In this document: positions 8,442 to 17,710 of the stretch, piece after piece
Layout of the letters: every line of letters begins with the position of its first letter
Position numbering within the stretch: position 1 is the stretch's first letter
Source: Mycolicibacterium vulneris
Lineage (GTDB): Bacteria > Actinomycetota > Actinomycetes > Mycobacteriales > Mycobacteriaceae
Length of the DNA: 64,000 bases
Reading direction: 5' to 3'
Assembly (NCBI RefSeq): GCF_002104765.1
Contig: NZ_NCXM01000029.1
Span: 1 to 64,000, forward strand
The notes under the pieces: model-generated
Seen by the model: only the letters and a program-made list of their open reading frames with translations
Told to the model about the DNA's origin: nothing
Database searches by the model: none
Translations under genes and position numbers: made by a program

Positions 8442-10157
8442 GTGGGTAACGCACTGGCCCGGTTGCTGGGCCGGGGGAAAGACACTACCGAAACCGCCAC
8501 GGCCGAGCCTGGGCCGGCCGAGGACGCCGACGCCACGGACGACACCGCGGAAGCCAAGGCCGAGCCGGAAGCCAAGGCCAACAAGGCAGACAAGCCACGA
8601 AAGGCCAAGAAGGACAAGGCCGCCGCCGACGAGGGCGGTTCGCACAGCCGGTTCGGCGCCTGGCTGGGCCGGCCCATGACGTCGTTTCACCTGATCATCG
8701 CCGTGGCCGGGCTGCTGACCATTCTCGGGCTGATCATGGTGCTCTCGGCATCCGGCGTGCGGTCCTACGACGCCGACGGATCCGCCTGGGTGATCTTCGG
8801 CAAGCAGGTGCTGTGGACCGTGATCGGGCTCATCGCCTGCTACGCCTCGCTGCGGATGTCGGTGCGGTTCATCCGCCGCGTCGCGTTCACCGGCTACGTC
8901 GTCACGGTCATCCTGCTGGTGCTGGTGCTCGTACCGGGTATCGGCAACCTGGCCAACGGATCTCGTAAATGGTTCGTGGTCGCGGGCTTCTCCATGCAGC
9001 CCTCCGAGTTGGCCAAGATCGCCTTCGCCATCTGGGGCGCGCACATGCTGGCCGCCCGTCGCCTGGAGCGGGCGAGCCTGCGCGAACTGCTGATTCCGCT
9101 GGTGCCGGCGGCGGTGATCGCGCTGGCGCTGATCGTGGCGCAGCCCGACCTCGGGCAGACGGTGTCGCTGGGCATCATCCTGCTGGCCCTGCTGTGGTAC
9201 GCGGGCCTGCCGCTGCGCGTGTTCGTCACCTCGTTGCTGGCCGTCTTCGTCGCCGGCGCGGTCCTGGCCATGTCGGCGGGCTACCGGTCGGACCGGGTGC
9301 GGTCCTGGATCAACCCCGAGAACGACCCGCAGGACACCGGCTACCAGGCCCGGCAGGCCAAATTCGCGCTTGCGCACGGCGGTATCTTCGGCGACGGCCT
9401 GGGCCAGGGCGTGGCCAAATGGAACTACCTGCCCAACGCCCACAACGACTTCATCTTCGCGATCATCGGCGAGGAGCTCGGATTCATCGGTGCCTTCGCG
9501 CTGCTGGTGCTGTTCGGGCTGTTCGCCTACACCGGGATGCGGATCGCCCGCCGCTCGGCCGACCCGTTCCTGCGGCTGCTGACCGCCACCACGACCATGT
9601 GGGTGCTGGGCCAGGCCTTCATCAACATCGGCTACGTCATCGGCATCCTCCCGGTCACCGGTATTCAGCTGCCGCTCATTTCCGCCGGTGGAACATCGAC
9701 CGCCGCAACGCTTTTCATGATCGGCATCATGGCCAACGCGGCTCGTCACGAACCCGAGGCGGTGGCCGCGTTGCGGGCCGGCCGCGACGACAAGGTCAAC
9801 CGGATACTGCGGCTGCCGCTGCCCGAGCCCTATTCGCCGACGCGCCTGGAGGCGTTCCGCGATCGCAAGCGTGCCCGCCCGAAGTCGGCCGAGCCGCCGC
9901 GCAAGGGCGCCGGCAAGCCCGGGCGCAAGGCCGCCCGCCAGGCCCCCCAGAAGGCCTCCCAGAAGGCCTCCCAGAAGGCCGAAGCACCGCTGCGGCCGGC
10001 CCTATCGCGTACGGGCGGGCGGCCCGCTCGCCAGACTGGGGGTACCGCTCGATCACGGGCGAGGCATCATGGATCTGGCCAGCGCCGCGTCAGCCACGCG
10101 GCCGGCCAGCGTCAGCCACGACGCGCTCGCGCACTGGAAGGTCAGCGTTACGGGTGA
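8442..10157 (+). CDS. ftsW: Septal peptidoglycan glycosyltransferase FtsW (SEDS family)
   Basis: SEDS-family polymerase that works with PbpB to build septal glycan strands. I start it at GTG 8442, eight bases after murD ends; an upstream open frame within murD has no coding character. The 571-residue product has an Ala/Glu/Lys-rich cytoplasmic N-terminus of about 70 residues, ten or so membrane segments, and the SEDS motifs around PSELAKIA, NDFIFAIIGEE and LPLISAGGTS. The C-terminal tail is basic and contains a short tandem repeat of Gln-Lys-Ala-Ser encoded at 9948-9983. It overlaps murG by four bases (GTGA). Confidence 0.95.
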   Translation: MGNALARLLGRGKDTTETATAEPGPAEDADATDDTAEAKAEPEAKANKADKPRKAKKDKAAADEGGSHSRFGAWLGRPMTSFHLIIAVAGLLTILGLIMVLSASGVRSYDADGSAWVIFGKQVLWTVIGLIACYASLRMSVRFIRRVAFTGYVVTVILLVLVLVPGIGNLANGSRKWFVVAGFSMQPSELAKIAFAIWGAHMLAARRLERASLRELLIPLVPAAVIALALIVAQPDLGQTVSLGIILLALLWYAGLPLRVFVTSLLAVFVAGAVLAMSAGYRSDRVRSWINPENDPQDTGYQARQAKFALAHGGIFGDGLGQGVAKWNYLPNAHNDFIFAIIGEELGFIGAFALLVLFGLFAYTGMRIARRSADPFLRLLTATTTMWVLGQAFINIGYVIGILPVTGIQLPLISAGGTSTAATLFMIGIMANAARHEPEAVAALRAGRDDKVNRILRLPLPEPYSPTRLEAFRDRKRARPKSAEPPRKGAGKPGRKAARQAPQKASQKASQKAEAPLRPALSRTGGRPARQTGGTARSRARHHGSGQRRVSHAAGQRQPRRARALEGQRYG

Positions 10158-11380
10158 ATGACACGGTCAACAAGCCGACCGGCGGGCGGGGGGTAAACCC
10201 TTCGCCCGCCGGTGCCGCGTTGTCGTCTTTTAAGCCGGTGTCGGTCGTGCTCGCCGGCGGGGGAACCGCCGGTCACGTCGAGCCGGCAATGGCCGTCGCC
10301 GACGCGCTGAGCGCCCTCGACCCGCAGGTCAGGATCACCGCGCTGGGCACTGCCCGGGGGCTGGAGACCCGGCTGGTGCCCGAGCGCGGCTATGACCTCG
10401 AGCTGATCACGCCGGTGCCGCTGCCGCGCAAACCCAGCGGTGACCTGGCCCGCCTGCCCTCGCGGGTGTGGCGGGCGGTCCGGGAAACCCGTGCCGTGCT
10501 CAGGGCGGTCGACGCCGACGTGGTGATCGGTTTCGGCGGGTACGTGGCGCTGCCGGCCTACCTGGCCGCCCGCGGGGTCTCGCCGCGCAAGCCGCGGGTG
10601 CCGGTGGTGATTCACGAGGCCAATGCCAGCGCCGGGCTGGCCAACCGGGTGGGTGCCCGCACGGCCGAGCGGGTGCTGTCCGCGGTGGCCGACTGCGGGC
10701 TGCCCCGAGCCGAGGTGGTCGGGGTGCCGGTGCGCGCGACCATCACCTCGCTGGACCGCGCGGCGCTGCGTGATGAGGCGCGCCGCTTCTTCGGTTTCGC
10801 CGACGACGCCCGGGTGTTGCTGGTGTTCGGGGGCTCGCAGGGCGCGGCCTCGCTGAACCGGGCCGTCTCCGGGGCGGCCGCCGGGCTGGCAGCCGCCGGC
10901 GTGGCCGTCCTGCACGCGCACGGCCCCAAGAACACGCTCGACCTGCCAGAGCCCCAGCCCGGCGACCCGCCGTACGTGGCGGTGCCCTACCTCGACCGGA
11001 TGGACCTGGCCTATTCGGCCGCCGACCTGGTGATCTGCCGGTCCGGTGCGATGACGGTCGCCGAGGTGTCGGCGGTGGGCCTGCCGGCCATCTACGTGCC
11101 GCTGCCGATCGGCAACGGGGAGCAGCGGCTCAATGCGCTGCCGGTGGTCAACGCCGGTGGCGGCATGATCGTCGCCGACGCCGACCTGACGCCGGAGCTG
11201 GTGGCCCGGGAAGTGGCGGGGCTGGTGGGCGATCCGCCGCGGCTGGCGGCCATGACCACCGCCGCCGCGCGGGTCGGGCATCCCGACGCGGCGCGCCAGG
11301 TCGCCCAGGCGGCACTGGACATCGCCAGGAAGGCGCAGCTCGGCCGCCCGAGTGCCCGGTGGACCAGGGAAACCTCGTGA
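10154..11380 (+). CDS. murG: Lipid II synthase: UDP-GlcNAc transferase MurG
   Basis: Membrane-associated GT28 glycosyltransferase that adds GlcNAc to lipid I to give lipid II. The GTG at 10154 overlaps the ftsW stop and gives 408 residues; the larger frame open back to 8969 is antisense-free shadow of ftsW and is not used. The N-terminal GGGTAGH loop, the FGGYVALPAYLAA and HEANASAGLANR motifs, and the C-terminal FGGSQGA and CRSGAMTVAE motifs are all present. The first 30 residues before the GGGTAGH domain are poorly conserved. It overlaps murC by four bases. Confidence 0.95.
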   Translation: MNDTVNKPTGGRGVNPSPAGAALSSFKPVSVVLAGGGTAGHVEPAMAVADALSALDPQVRITALGTARGLETRLVPERGYDLELITPVPLPRKPSGDLARLPSRVWRAVRETRAVLRAVDADVVIGFGGYVALPAYLAARGVSPRKPRVPVVIHEANASAGLANRVGARTAERVLSAVADCGLPRAEVVGVPVRATITSLDRAALRDEARRFFGFADDARVLLVFGGSQGAASLNRAVSGAAAGLAAAGVAVLHAHGPKNTLDLPEPQPGDPPYVAVPYLDRMDLAYSAADLVICRSGAMTVAEVSAVGLPAIYVPLPIGNGEQRLNALPVVNAGGGMIVADADLTPELVAREVAGLVGDPPRLAAMTTAAARVGHPDAARQVAQAALDIARKAQLGRPSARWTRETS

Positions 11381-12843
11381 ACACCGAGCAGCTGCCGCCC
11401 GAGCTGCAGCGGGTGCACATGGTCGGCATCGGGGGAGCCGGGATGTCGGGCATCGCCCGCATCCTGCTCGACCGCGGCGGCCTGGTGTCCGGCTCGGATG
11501 CCAAGGAGTCCCGCGGCATTCACGCCCTGCGGGCCCGGGGCGCGCTAATCAACATCGGGCACGACGCGTCCTCGCTGGATCTGTTGCCCGGCGGTGCCAC
11601 CGCGGTCATCACCACGCATGCGGCAATCCCGAAGACCAATCCCGAGCTCGTCGAGGCCCGGCGGCGCGGCATTCCGGTGATCCTGCGGCCCGCCGTGCTG
11701 GCCAAGCTGATGGACGGCCGCACCACGCTGATGGTCACCGGCACGCACGGCAAGACGACGACGACGTCGATGCTGATCGTCGCGCTGCAGCATTGCGGGC
11801 GCGACCCATCGTTCGCGGTCGGCGGCGAGATGGGCGAGGCCGGCACCAACGCCCACCACGGCAGCGGCGACTGCTTCGTCGCGGAGGCCGACGAAAGCGA
11901 CGGCTCGCTGCTGGAGTACACGCCGAACGTCGCCGTGGTCACCAACATCGAGACCGATCACCTGGATTTCTACGGCAGCGCGGATGCCTATGTCGCGGTG
12001 TTCGACGCGTTCGTGGAGCGGCTGGCGCCCGGCGGGGCGCTGGTGGTGTGCGTCGACGACCCGGGGGCCGAGGCGCTGGCACGGCGCACGGCCGAGCTGG
12101 GCATCAGGGTGCTGCGGTACGGGTCCGCGCGCGCCGGCGACGAACTGGCCGCGACGTTGTTGTCGTGGCAGCAGCAGGGCACCGAGGCCGTCGCGCAGAT
12201 CCAGCTGGCCCCCGAACTGGACCCGGAGCAGCACCCGCGGGTGATGCGGTTGTCGGTGCCCGGCCGTCATATGGCGCTCAACGCGATGGGGGCGCTGCTG
12301 GCGGCGCTCGAGATCGGCGCGCCGATCGATGCGGTGCTGGACGGCCTGGCCGGCTTCGAGGGCGTGCGCCGCCGGTTCGAACTGGTCGGCAGCGCGTTCT
12401 CGGTGCGGGTGTTCGACGACTACGCCCACCACCCCACGGAGATCGTCGCCACGCTGGCGGCGGTCCGCACCCTGCTCGAGCAGAGCGGTGACGGCCGCAG
12501 CATCGCGGTGTTCCAGCCCCATTTGTATTCGCGGACAAAGGCTTTCGCCGAGGAGTTCGGGCAGGCCCTGGACGCGGCGGACGAGGTCTTCGTTCTCGAC
12601 GTCTACGGCGCCCGCGAACAACCGCTGGCCGGTGTCAGCGGGGCCAGCGTCGCCGAGCACGTCAGCGTGCCGGTGCGCTATCTCCCACACTTCGCCGCGG
12701 CCGCCGAGCAGGTGGCCGCCGCCGCCGGGCCCGGTGACGTCATTGTCACGATGGGAGCCGGCGACGTGACCCTGTTGGGGCCCGAGATCGTCACGGCGCT
12801 GCGGGTGCGCGCCAATCGCAGCGCCCCCGGGGCGTTGCGATGA
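11377..12843 (+). CDS. murC: UDP-MurNAc:L-alanine ligase MurC
   Basis: Cytoplasmic ATP-dependent ligase for the first stem-peptide residue. The GTG at 11377 overlaps the murG stop (GTGA) and yields VNTEQLPPEL, which matches the start of the M. tuberculosis protein; an in-frame GTG at 11359 would only add six residues. The 488-residue product has the N-terminal GIGGAGMSG loop, the ATP-binding GTHGKTTTTSM motif, EADESDGS, the DYAHHPTE motif of the C-terminal domain and QPHLYSRTK. It overlaps ftsQ by four bases (ATGA). Confidence 0.96.
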   Translation: MNTEQLPPELQRVHMVGIGGAGMSGIARILLDRGGLVSGSDAKESRGIHALRARGALINIGHDASSLDLLPGGATAVITTHAAIPKTNPELVEARRRGIPVILRPAVLAKLMDGRTTLMVTGTHGKTTTTSMLIVALQHCGRDPSFAVGGEMGEAGTNAHHGSGDCFVAEADESDGSLLEYTPNVAVVTNIETDHLDFYGSADAYVAVFDAFVERLAPGGALVVCVDDPGAEALARRTAELGIRVLRYGSARAGDELAATLLSWQQQGTEAVAQIQLAPELDPEQHPRVMRLSVPGRHMALNAMGALLAALEIGAPIDAVLDGLAGFEGVRRRFELVGSAFSVRVFDDYAHHPTEIVATLAAVRTLLEQSGDGRSIAVFQPHLYSRTKAFAEEFGQALDAADEVFVLDVYGAREQPLAGVSGASVAEHVSVPVRYLPHFAAAAEQVAAAAGPGDVIVTMGAGDVTLLGPEIVTALRVRANRSAPGALR

Positions 12844-13844
12844 CGGAGCCGGACGACCCCGTCCCGGCCAGTGCGGTCGGCGATCCGGCGGAGGGTCGGC
12901 CCGCCGGCGATGCTGACGACGACGGCGGCGCTAACGACAACGCGGTCACCGAACCGCTCGCCACCGGAACGGGCGGGGCCCGGCCGGGGGCCGACGCGGG
13001 CGACGGGCAGGGGGCCGACCAGGCCGAGGTCGAGGGGCCCCGCCGGCGCGCCCGCCGGGAGCGGGCCGAGCGCCGCGCCGCACAGGCCCGCGCCACTGCC
13101 ATCGAAGAGGCCCGCCGCGAGGCGAAGCGCCGCGCCAGCGGACGGCTGGCCAACGAGCCCAAACCCGTTGCGCGGGGCGTGGTTCGGGGCCTGAAGATGC
13201 TGCTGGTGACGGTCCTGCTGGTGATCGTCGGCATCGGGCTGGCCCTGATCCTCTATTTCACCCCCGCGATGTCGGCCCGCAACATCGTCGTCGTAGGCAC
13301 CGGGGTGGTGACCCGGGAAGAGGTCCTGGACGCGGCGCGGGTGCGGATCGGAACGCCACTGCTGCAGATCAACACCAACCAGGTCGCCGACCGGGTGGCG
13401 GCGATCCGGCGAGTGGCCAGCGCGCGGGTGCAGCGCCAGTATCCGTCGGCGCTGCGCATCACCATCGTCGAGCGAATTCCGGTGGCGGTCAAGGACTTTC
13501 CCGACGGCCCGCATCTCTTCGACCGCGACGGCGTGGACTTCGCGACGGGGGCGCCGCCGCCGGCGCTGCCGTACCTCGACGTCGCCGATCCCGGGCCGAA
13601 CGACCCGGCGACCAAGGCCGCCCTGCAGGTGCTGACCGCGCTGCGTCCCGAGGTCGAGGGCCAGGTCGGCCGCATCGCCGCCCCCTCGGTGGCCTCGATC
13701 ACCCTCACGCTGGGCGACGGCCGGGTGGTGATCTGGGGGACCACCGACCGCAGCGACGAGAAGGCCGAGAAGCTGGCCGCGCTGCTGACCCAGCCCGGCA
13801 AGACCTACGACGTGTCCAGCCCGGACCTGCCGACGGTCAAGTAG
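12840..13844 (+). CDS. ftsQ: Cell division protein FtsQ (POTRA domain)
   Basis: Bitopic divisome protein that links FtsL/FtsB-type proteins to the septal synthase. The 334-residue product has a long acidic-then-basic cytoplasmic tail of about 115 residues, one membrane segment at roughly 120-142, then an extracytoplasmic POTRA domain starting near VVVGTGVVTREEV and an FtsQ C-terminal domain. The charged Arg/Ala/Glu-rich helix before the membrane segment is typical of mycobacterial FtsQ. It is the last gene of the tightly overlapping block; 272 bases separate it from ftsZ. Confidence 0.94.
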   Translation: MTEPDDPVPASAVGDPAEGRPAGDADDDGGANDNAVTEPLATGTGGARPGADAGDGQGADQAEVEGPRRRARRERAERRAAQARATAIEEARREAKRRASGRLANEPKPVARGVVRGLKMLLVTVLLVIVGIGLALILYFTPAMSARNIVVVGTGVVTREEVLDAARVRIGTPLLQINTNQVADRVAAIRRVASARVQRQYPSALRITIVERIPVAVKDFPDGPHLFDRDGVDFATGAPPPALPYLDVADPGPNDPATKAALQVLTALRPEVEGQVGRIAAPSVASITLTLGDGRVVIWGTTDRSDEKAEKLAALLTQPGKTYDVSSPDLPTVK

Positions 13845-14116
13845 CGATCTTCATCACGCCGCGCCGGGCGATGCGCCGTCGAACAGCGCGCATGCCGCCC
13901 GATGCGGGAAAATTGCCCAAAATTTGCGGGACGCGTGTCGGCGCGCCTGCGGGGTTAGGGCGCGCCGTACCCATACCGTTCTGGTTGCGCGGAACTACTT
14001 GACATAACTCTAACTCTATGGTTGAGGTTGAGGGTTTGCCAGGTAGGCCCGCGAACGTCCGGAGGAGCCCACCGCCGGGAGAGCTGAGCCAAGCCCATCA
14101 GGGAGGAAGACGAATG
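13845..14116 (+). promoter_or_regulatory. ftsQ-ftsZ intergenic region with likely ftsZ promoter
   Basis: This is the only gap above 250 bases inside the dcw core. It contains TTGACA at 13999-14004 followed by TATGGT at 14017-14022; the 12-base spacing is short for a classic sigma-A pair, so the -10 assignment is uncertain. A purine-rich ribosome binding site, GGGAGGAAG, lies at 14101-14109, seven bases before the ATG at 14117. M. tuberculosis ftsZ is known to have its own promoters in the equivalent region. I saw no terminator hairpin, so read-through from ftsQ is also likely. Confidence 0.5.
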
Positions 14117-15277
14117 ATGACCCCCCCGCATAACTACCTGGCCGTCATCAAGGTCGTGGGTATCGGTGGCGGCGGCGTCAACGCCGTCAACCGGATGATC
14201 GAACAAGGCCTCAAAGGCGTGGAGTTCATCGCGATCAACACCGACGCGCAGGCGCTGTTGATGAGTGATGCCGACGTCAAACTCGACGTGGGGCGCGAGT
14301 CCACGCGCGGCCTGGGGGCCGGGGCGGACCCGGAGGTCGGCCGCAAGGCCGCCGAGGACGCCAAGGACGAGATCGAAGAGCTGCTCCGCGGCGCGGACAT
14401 GGTGTTCGTCACCGCCGGCGAGGGCGGCGGAACCGGCACCGGCGGGGCGCCCGTCGTCGCCAGCATCGCTCGCAAGCTGGGAGCGCTGACCGTCGGCGTG
14501 GTCACGCGGCCGTTCTCGTTCGAGGGCAAGCGGCGCGGCAACCAGGCCGAGAGCGGCATTTCGGCGCTGCGCGAGAGCTGCGACACCCTGATCGTGATCC
14601 CGAACGACCGGCTGCTGCAGATGGGCGACGCCGCGGTATCGCTGATGGACGCCTTCCGCAGCGCCGACGAGGTGCTGCTCAACGGTGTGCAGGGCATTAC
14701 GGACCTGATCACCACCCCGGGTCTGATCAACGTTGACTTCGCCGACGTCAAGGGCATCATGTCCGGCGCGGGTACGGCACTGATGGGTATCGGTTCGGCC
14801 CGCGGCGAGGGCCGCTCGCTCAAGGCCGCCGAGATCGCCATCAACTCGCCGCTGTTGGAAGCCTCGATGGAAGGCGCCCACGGCGTGCTGATGTCGATCG
14901 CCGGTGGCAGCGACCTGGGCTTGTTCGAGATCAACGAGGCGGCCTCGCTGGTGCAGGACGCCGCCCACCAGGACGCCAACATCATCTTCGGCACCGTGAT
15001 CGACGACTCGCTGGGCGACGAGGTGCGCGTCACCGTCATCGCGGCGGGCTTCGACGCCGCGGGCGCCGGCCGCAAACCCGTGATCGGCGGCAGTGCCGAT
15101 AAAGAAGAGAAGACCGGCGGTGCGCACCGGATCGAGTCGGCGAAGGCGGGCAAGCTCACCTCGACGTTGTTCGAACCGGTCGACGCGGTGAGCGTGCCGG
15201 TTCACACCAACGGCTCGACCTTGAATATTGGCGGCGATGACGATGACGTCGACGTGCCGCCGTTCATGCGTCGCTGA
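14117..15277 (+). CDS. ftsZ: Cell division GTPase FtsZ
   Basis: Tubulin-like GTPase that forms the Z-ring. I chose ATG 14117, preceded by a strong GGGAGGAAG site; it yields MTPPHNYLAV, the mycobacterial FtsZ N-terminus. The in-frame ATG at 14018 would add 33 residues of no recognisable character. The 386-residue protein has the tubulin signature GGGTGTGGAP, the T7-loop region NVDFADVKGIMS and the C-terminal tail ending DDDVDVPPFMRR, the partner-binding peptide for SepF and FtsW. Compared with M. tuberculosis the linker before the tail carries a short Ser/Lys/Glu insertion. Confidence 0.98.
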   Translation: MTPPHNYLAVIKVVGIGGGGVNAVNRMIEQGLKGVEFIAINTDAQALLMSDADVKLDVGRESTRGLGAGADPEVGRKAAEDAKDEIEELLRGADMVFVTAGEGGGTGTGGAPVVASIARKLGALTVGVVTRPFSFEGKRRGNQAESGISALRESCDTLIVIPNDRLLQMGDAAVSLMDAFRSADEVLLNGVQGITDLITTPGLINVDFADVKGIMSGAGTALMGIGSARGEGRSLKAAEIAINSPLLEASMEGAHGVLMSIAGGSDLGLFEINEAASLVQDAAHQDANIIFGTVIDDSLGDEVRVTVIAAGFDAAGAGRKPVIGGSADKEEKTGGAHRIESAKAGKLTSTLFEPVDAVSVPVHTNGSTLNIGGDDDDVDVPPFMRR

Positions 15278-15281
15278 GAAC

Positions 15282-16064
15282 ATGCCCGTGACCCTGGACC
15301 CCCGACCGCTGCCGTCGGGGCCGCCTGGCCGACAGCGAAATCCGGATACTGGTCACGTGAGCGTTCGCATTCGGCGGGTGACCACCACCCGCGCCGGTGG
15401 TGTCTCGAAGCCGCCGTTCGACACCTTCAACCTGGGCGACCACGTCGGGGACGACCCGGCGGCGGTCGCCGAGAACCGTGCCCGGCTGGCCGCCACCGTC
15501 GGCCTGCGCGCCGGCCGCGTGGTGTGGATGAACCAGGTCCACGGTGTTCGGGTGGAGGTGGTCGACGGGGCGCGCGACACCGCGGTTGACGACACCGACG
15601 CGCTGGTCACCCGAACCGCGCGCCTCGCCCTGGCGGTGGTCACCGCCGACTGCGTCCCGGTGCTGATGGCCGACGCGCGCGCCGGCGTGGCCGCGGCGGT
15701 GCACGCCGGCCGGGTCGGCGCCCAGCGCGGGGTGGTAGCCCGCACGATCGAGAAGATGCTGGAGCTCGGCGCCCGGGCCGAAGACATTTCGGTGTTGTTG
15801 GGCCCGGCGGTCAGCGGCCGCAATTACGAAGTGCCCGCGGCCATGGCCGACGAGGTCGAGGCGGCACTGCCGGGCAGCCGGACCACCACCGCCGCCGGAA
15901 CTCCCGGACTCGATCTGCGGGCCGGAATCGCCTGTCAGCTAACGGATTTGGGTGTGACGGCAATCGACATCGATCCGCGGTGCACGGTGGACGACGCTGC
16001 GCTGTTCAGTCACCGCCGGGATGCGCCGACCGGTCGGCTGGCCTCACTGATCTGGATGGAGTGA
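15282..16064 (+). CDS. pgeF: Peptidoglycan editing factor PgeF / YfiH (DUF152) family
   Basis: Multicopper-oxidase-like fold protein of the YfiH family; in E. coli the enzyme (PgeF) removes mis-incorporated serine from UDP-MurNAc-dipeptide. The metal and catalytic ligands are visible in NQVHG, TADCVPV and VHAGRVG (His, Cys, His). Two starts are possible: ATG 15282, four bases after ftsZ, or GTG 15357 giving VSVRIRRV, where strong similarity to Rv2149c begins. I list the longer one. It overlaps the yggS region at its stop. Its place between ftsZ and yggS is conserved in actinobacteria and fits a cell-wall quality-control job. Confidence 0.88.
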   Translation: MPVTLDPRPLPSGPPGRQRNPDTGHVSVRIRRVTTTRAGGVSKPPFDTFNLGDHVGDDPAAVAENRARLAATVGLRAGRVVWMNQVHGVRVEVVDGARDTAVDDTDALVTRTARLALAVVTADCVPVLMADARAGVAAAVHAGRVGAQRGVVARTIEKMLELGARAEDISVLLGPAVSGRNYEVPAAMADEVEAALPGSRTTTAAGTPGLDLRAGIACQLTDLGVTAIDIDPRCTVDDAALFSHRRDAPTGRLASLIWME

Positions 16065-16069
16065 CCGCG

Positions 16070-16846
16070 ATGGCGGTACAGGTACCCGCCGGGGGAGACC
16101 GCGAATCGGAATTGACGCACGCATTGGCGTCTGTGCGCTCTCGCCTTGCGGCGGCGGCGGAAGCGGCGGGCCGCAATGTCGGCGAAATCGAAGTTCTGCC
16201 GATTACCAAATACTTCCCAGCAACCGATGTTGTGACTTTGTCCCGATTGGGTTGTCGCGTGATCGGCGAATCGCGGGATCAGGAAGCGACGGCGAAAGTG
16301 GCCGAAGTCACCCGATTGCTGGCGGCATCCGGACGCGCGGATGTGGCAAATCCGCGCTGGCACATGGTCGGTCATATCCAGCGGAATAAGGCCCGATCGG
16401 TAGCGCGCTGGGCGCACACCGCGCACTCCGTCGACAGCGCGCACCTGGTGTCCGCGCTCGACAAGGGCGTTGCGGCGGCGCTGAACGACGGCCGCCGCAC
16501 CGCCCCGATGCGGATCTACGTTCAGGTCAGCCTCGACGGCGACGAGTCGCGCGGCGGCGTCGATATATCCCGGCCGGGGGCCGTCGACCAGGTGTGCGAT
16601 CAGGTCGAGGACTCCAAGAACCTGGACCTGATCGGGCTGATGGGGATTCCGCCGCTGGACTCGGACCCCGATGAGGCCTTTGACCGGCTCCGATCTGAGC
16701 ATCGCCGGGTTCTCGAGTCGCATCGCAACGCCGTCGGGCTGTCCGCCGGCATGTCCAACGACTTCGAAATTGCCGTCAAACACGGTTCGACATGTGTGCG
16801 TGTCGGTACCGCGTTAATGGGTCCACGGCGGTTACCGTCACCGTAA
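16070..16846 (+). CDS. PLP homeostasis protein YggS/YlmE family (PLPBP)
   Basis: Pyridoxal-phosphate-binding TIM-barrel protein of the YggS/PROSC family, thought to buffer PLP and amino-acid pools rather than to catalyse a known reaction. The PLP lysine lies in LPITKYF; GLMGIPP, GLSAGMSNDFE and VRVGTALMG complete the family pattern. I chose ATG 16070, which gives a start like Rv2148c; a GTG at 16061 overlapping the previous stop is possible. The 258-residue length is usual. The gene sits between pgeF and sepF as in M. tuberculosis, and in many Gram-positives the family is linked to division genes. Confidence 0.9.
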   Translation: MAVQVPAGGDRESELTHALASVRSRLAAAAEAAGRNVGEIEVLPITKYFPATDVVTLSRLGCRVIGESRDQEATAKVAEVTRLLAASGRADVANPRWHMVGHIQRNKARSVARWAHTAHSVDSAHLVSALDKGVAAALNDGRRTAPMRIYVQVSLDGDESRGGVDISRPGAVDQVCDQVEDSKNLDLIGLMGIPPLDSDPDEAFDRLRSEHRRVLESHRNAVGLSAGMSNDFEIAVKHGSTCVRVGTALMGPRRLPSP

Positions 16847-16912
16847 GTAGTCACTGCAGTAACAGCTTTATCACTAACACCAGAACTCCCAGGGGCTAGA
16901 AGGGTCAACGCA

Positions 16913-17557
16913 ATGAGCACACTGCACAAAGTCAAGGCCTATTTCGGTATGGCCCCAATGGACGACTACGAGGACGAGTATTACGACGACCACGCGCCGT
17001 CCCGTGGTTTTCCGCGCCCGCGATTTGACGACGGATACGGTCGCTACGAGCAAGACGACTACGACGACCCGCGCCGCGAGCCCGCCGACTACGCGCCGCC
17101 CGCCGGCTACCGCGGCGGCTACGGCGACGAGCCCCGTTACGGTGCCGTCCACCCCCGCGAGTTCGACCGCGGCGAGCGCGGCGGCCCGCGCTTCGGCTCG
17201 TGGTTGCGCAACTCCACCCGCGGAGCTCTGGCGATGGACCCGCGCCGGATGGCGATGATGTTCGAAGAGGGCCACCCGCTGTCGAAGATCACCACGCTGC
17301 GGCCCAAGGACTACAGCGAGGCCCGCACCATCGGCGAGCGTTTCCGCGACGGCACCCCGGTCATCATGGACCTGGTGTCGATGGACAACGCCGACGCCAA
17401 GCGGCTCGTCGACTTCGCGGCCGGCCTGGCCTTCGCGCTGCGCGGCTCCTTCGACAAGGTCGCGACCAAGGTGTTCCTGCTGTCGCCCGCCGACGTGGAC
17501 GTTTCCCCGGAGGAGCGTCGCCGCATCGCCGAAACCGGTTTCTACGCTTACCAATAG
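16913..17557 (+). CDS. sepF: FtsZ membrane anchor SepF
   Basis: Cytoplasmic division protein that tethers the FtsZ C-terminal tail to the membrane. The 214-residue product opens with MSTLHKVKAYFGMAP, which fits an amphipathic membrane-binding helix, followed by an Asp/Tyr/Arg-rich linker to about residue 120 and then the compact SepF domain (from ITTLRPKDYS to the C-terminus). The FtsZ tail partner (DDDVDVPPFMRR) is encoded two genes upstream. Mycobacteria lack FtsA and ZipA, so SepF is the main anchor. Sixty-six bases separate it from yggS. Confidence 0.95.
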   Translation: MSTLHKVKAYFGMAPMDDYEDEYYDDHAPSRGFPRPRFDDGYGRYEQDDYDDPRREPADYAPPAGYRGGYGDEPRYGAVHPREFDRGERGGPRFGSWLRNSTRGALAMDPRRMAMMFEEGHPLSKITTLRPKDYSEARTIGERFRDGTPVIMDLVSMDNADAKRLVDFAAGLAFALRGSFDKVATKVFLLSPADVDVSPEERRRIAETGFYAYQ

Positions 17558-17710
17558 ACGCGCCCGCCGCCCGCTTCCCGGCGGTCGGCCGGCCCCGGGG
17601 CGACGTGAGATAAGGCCTCTTACCCGGAGTCGGTACGCTGGCAGGCGCCGCGCTGGTCCGCGGCGCTTGGCATCGCTGAGCATCTTAGAGGTAAGGTCGG
17701 GGCACTTCAG

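Noticed and set aside
8969..10153. Upstream extension of murG through ftsW
   Set aside because: The frame is merely open; conserved MurG sequence begins after 10154, where a GTGA overlap gives a natural start.
14018..14116. N-terminal extension of FtsZ from ATG 14018
   Set aside because: No ribosome binding site there, while GGGAGGAAG precedes ATG 14117, which gives the known mycobacterial N-terminus.
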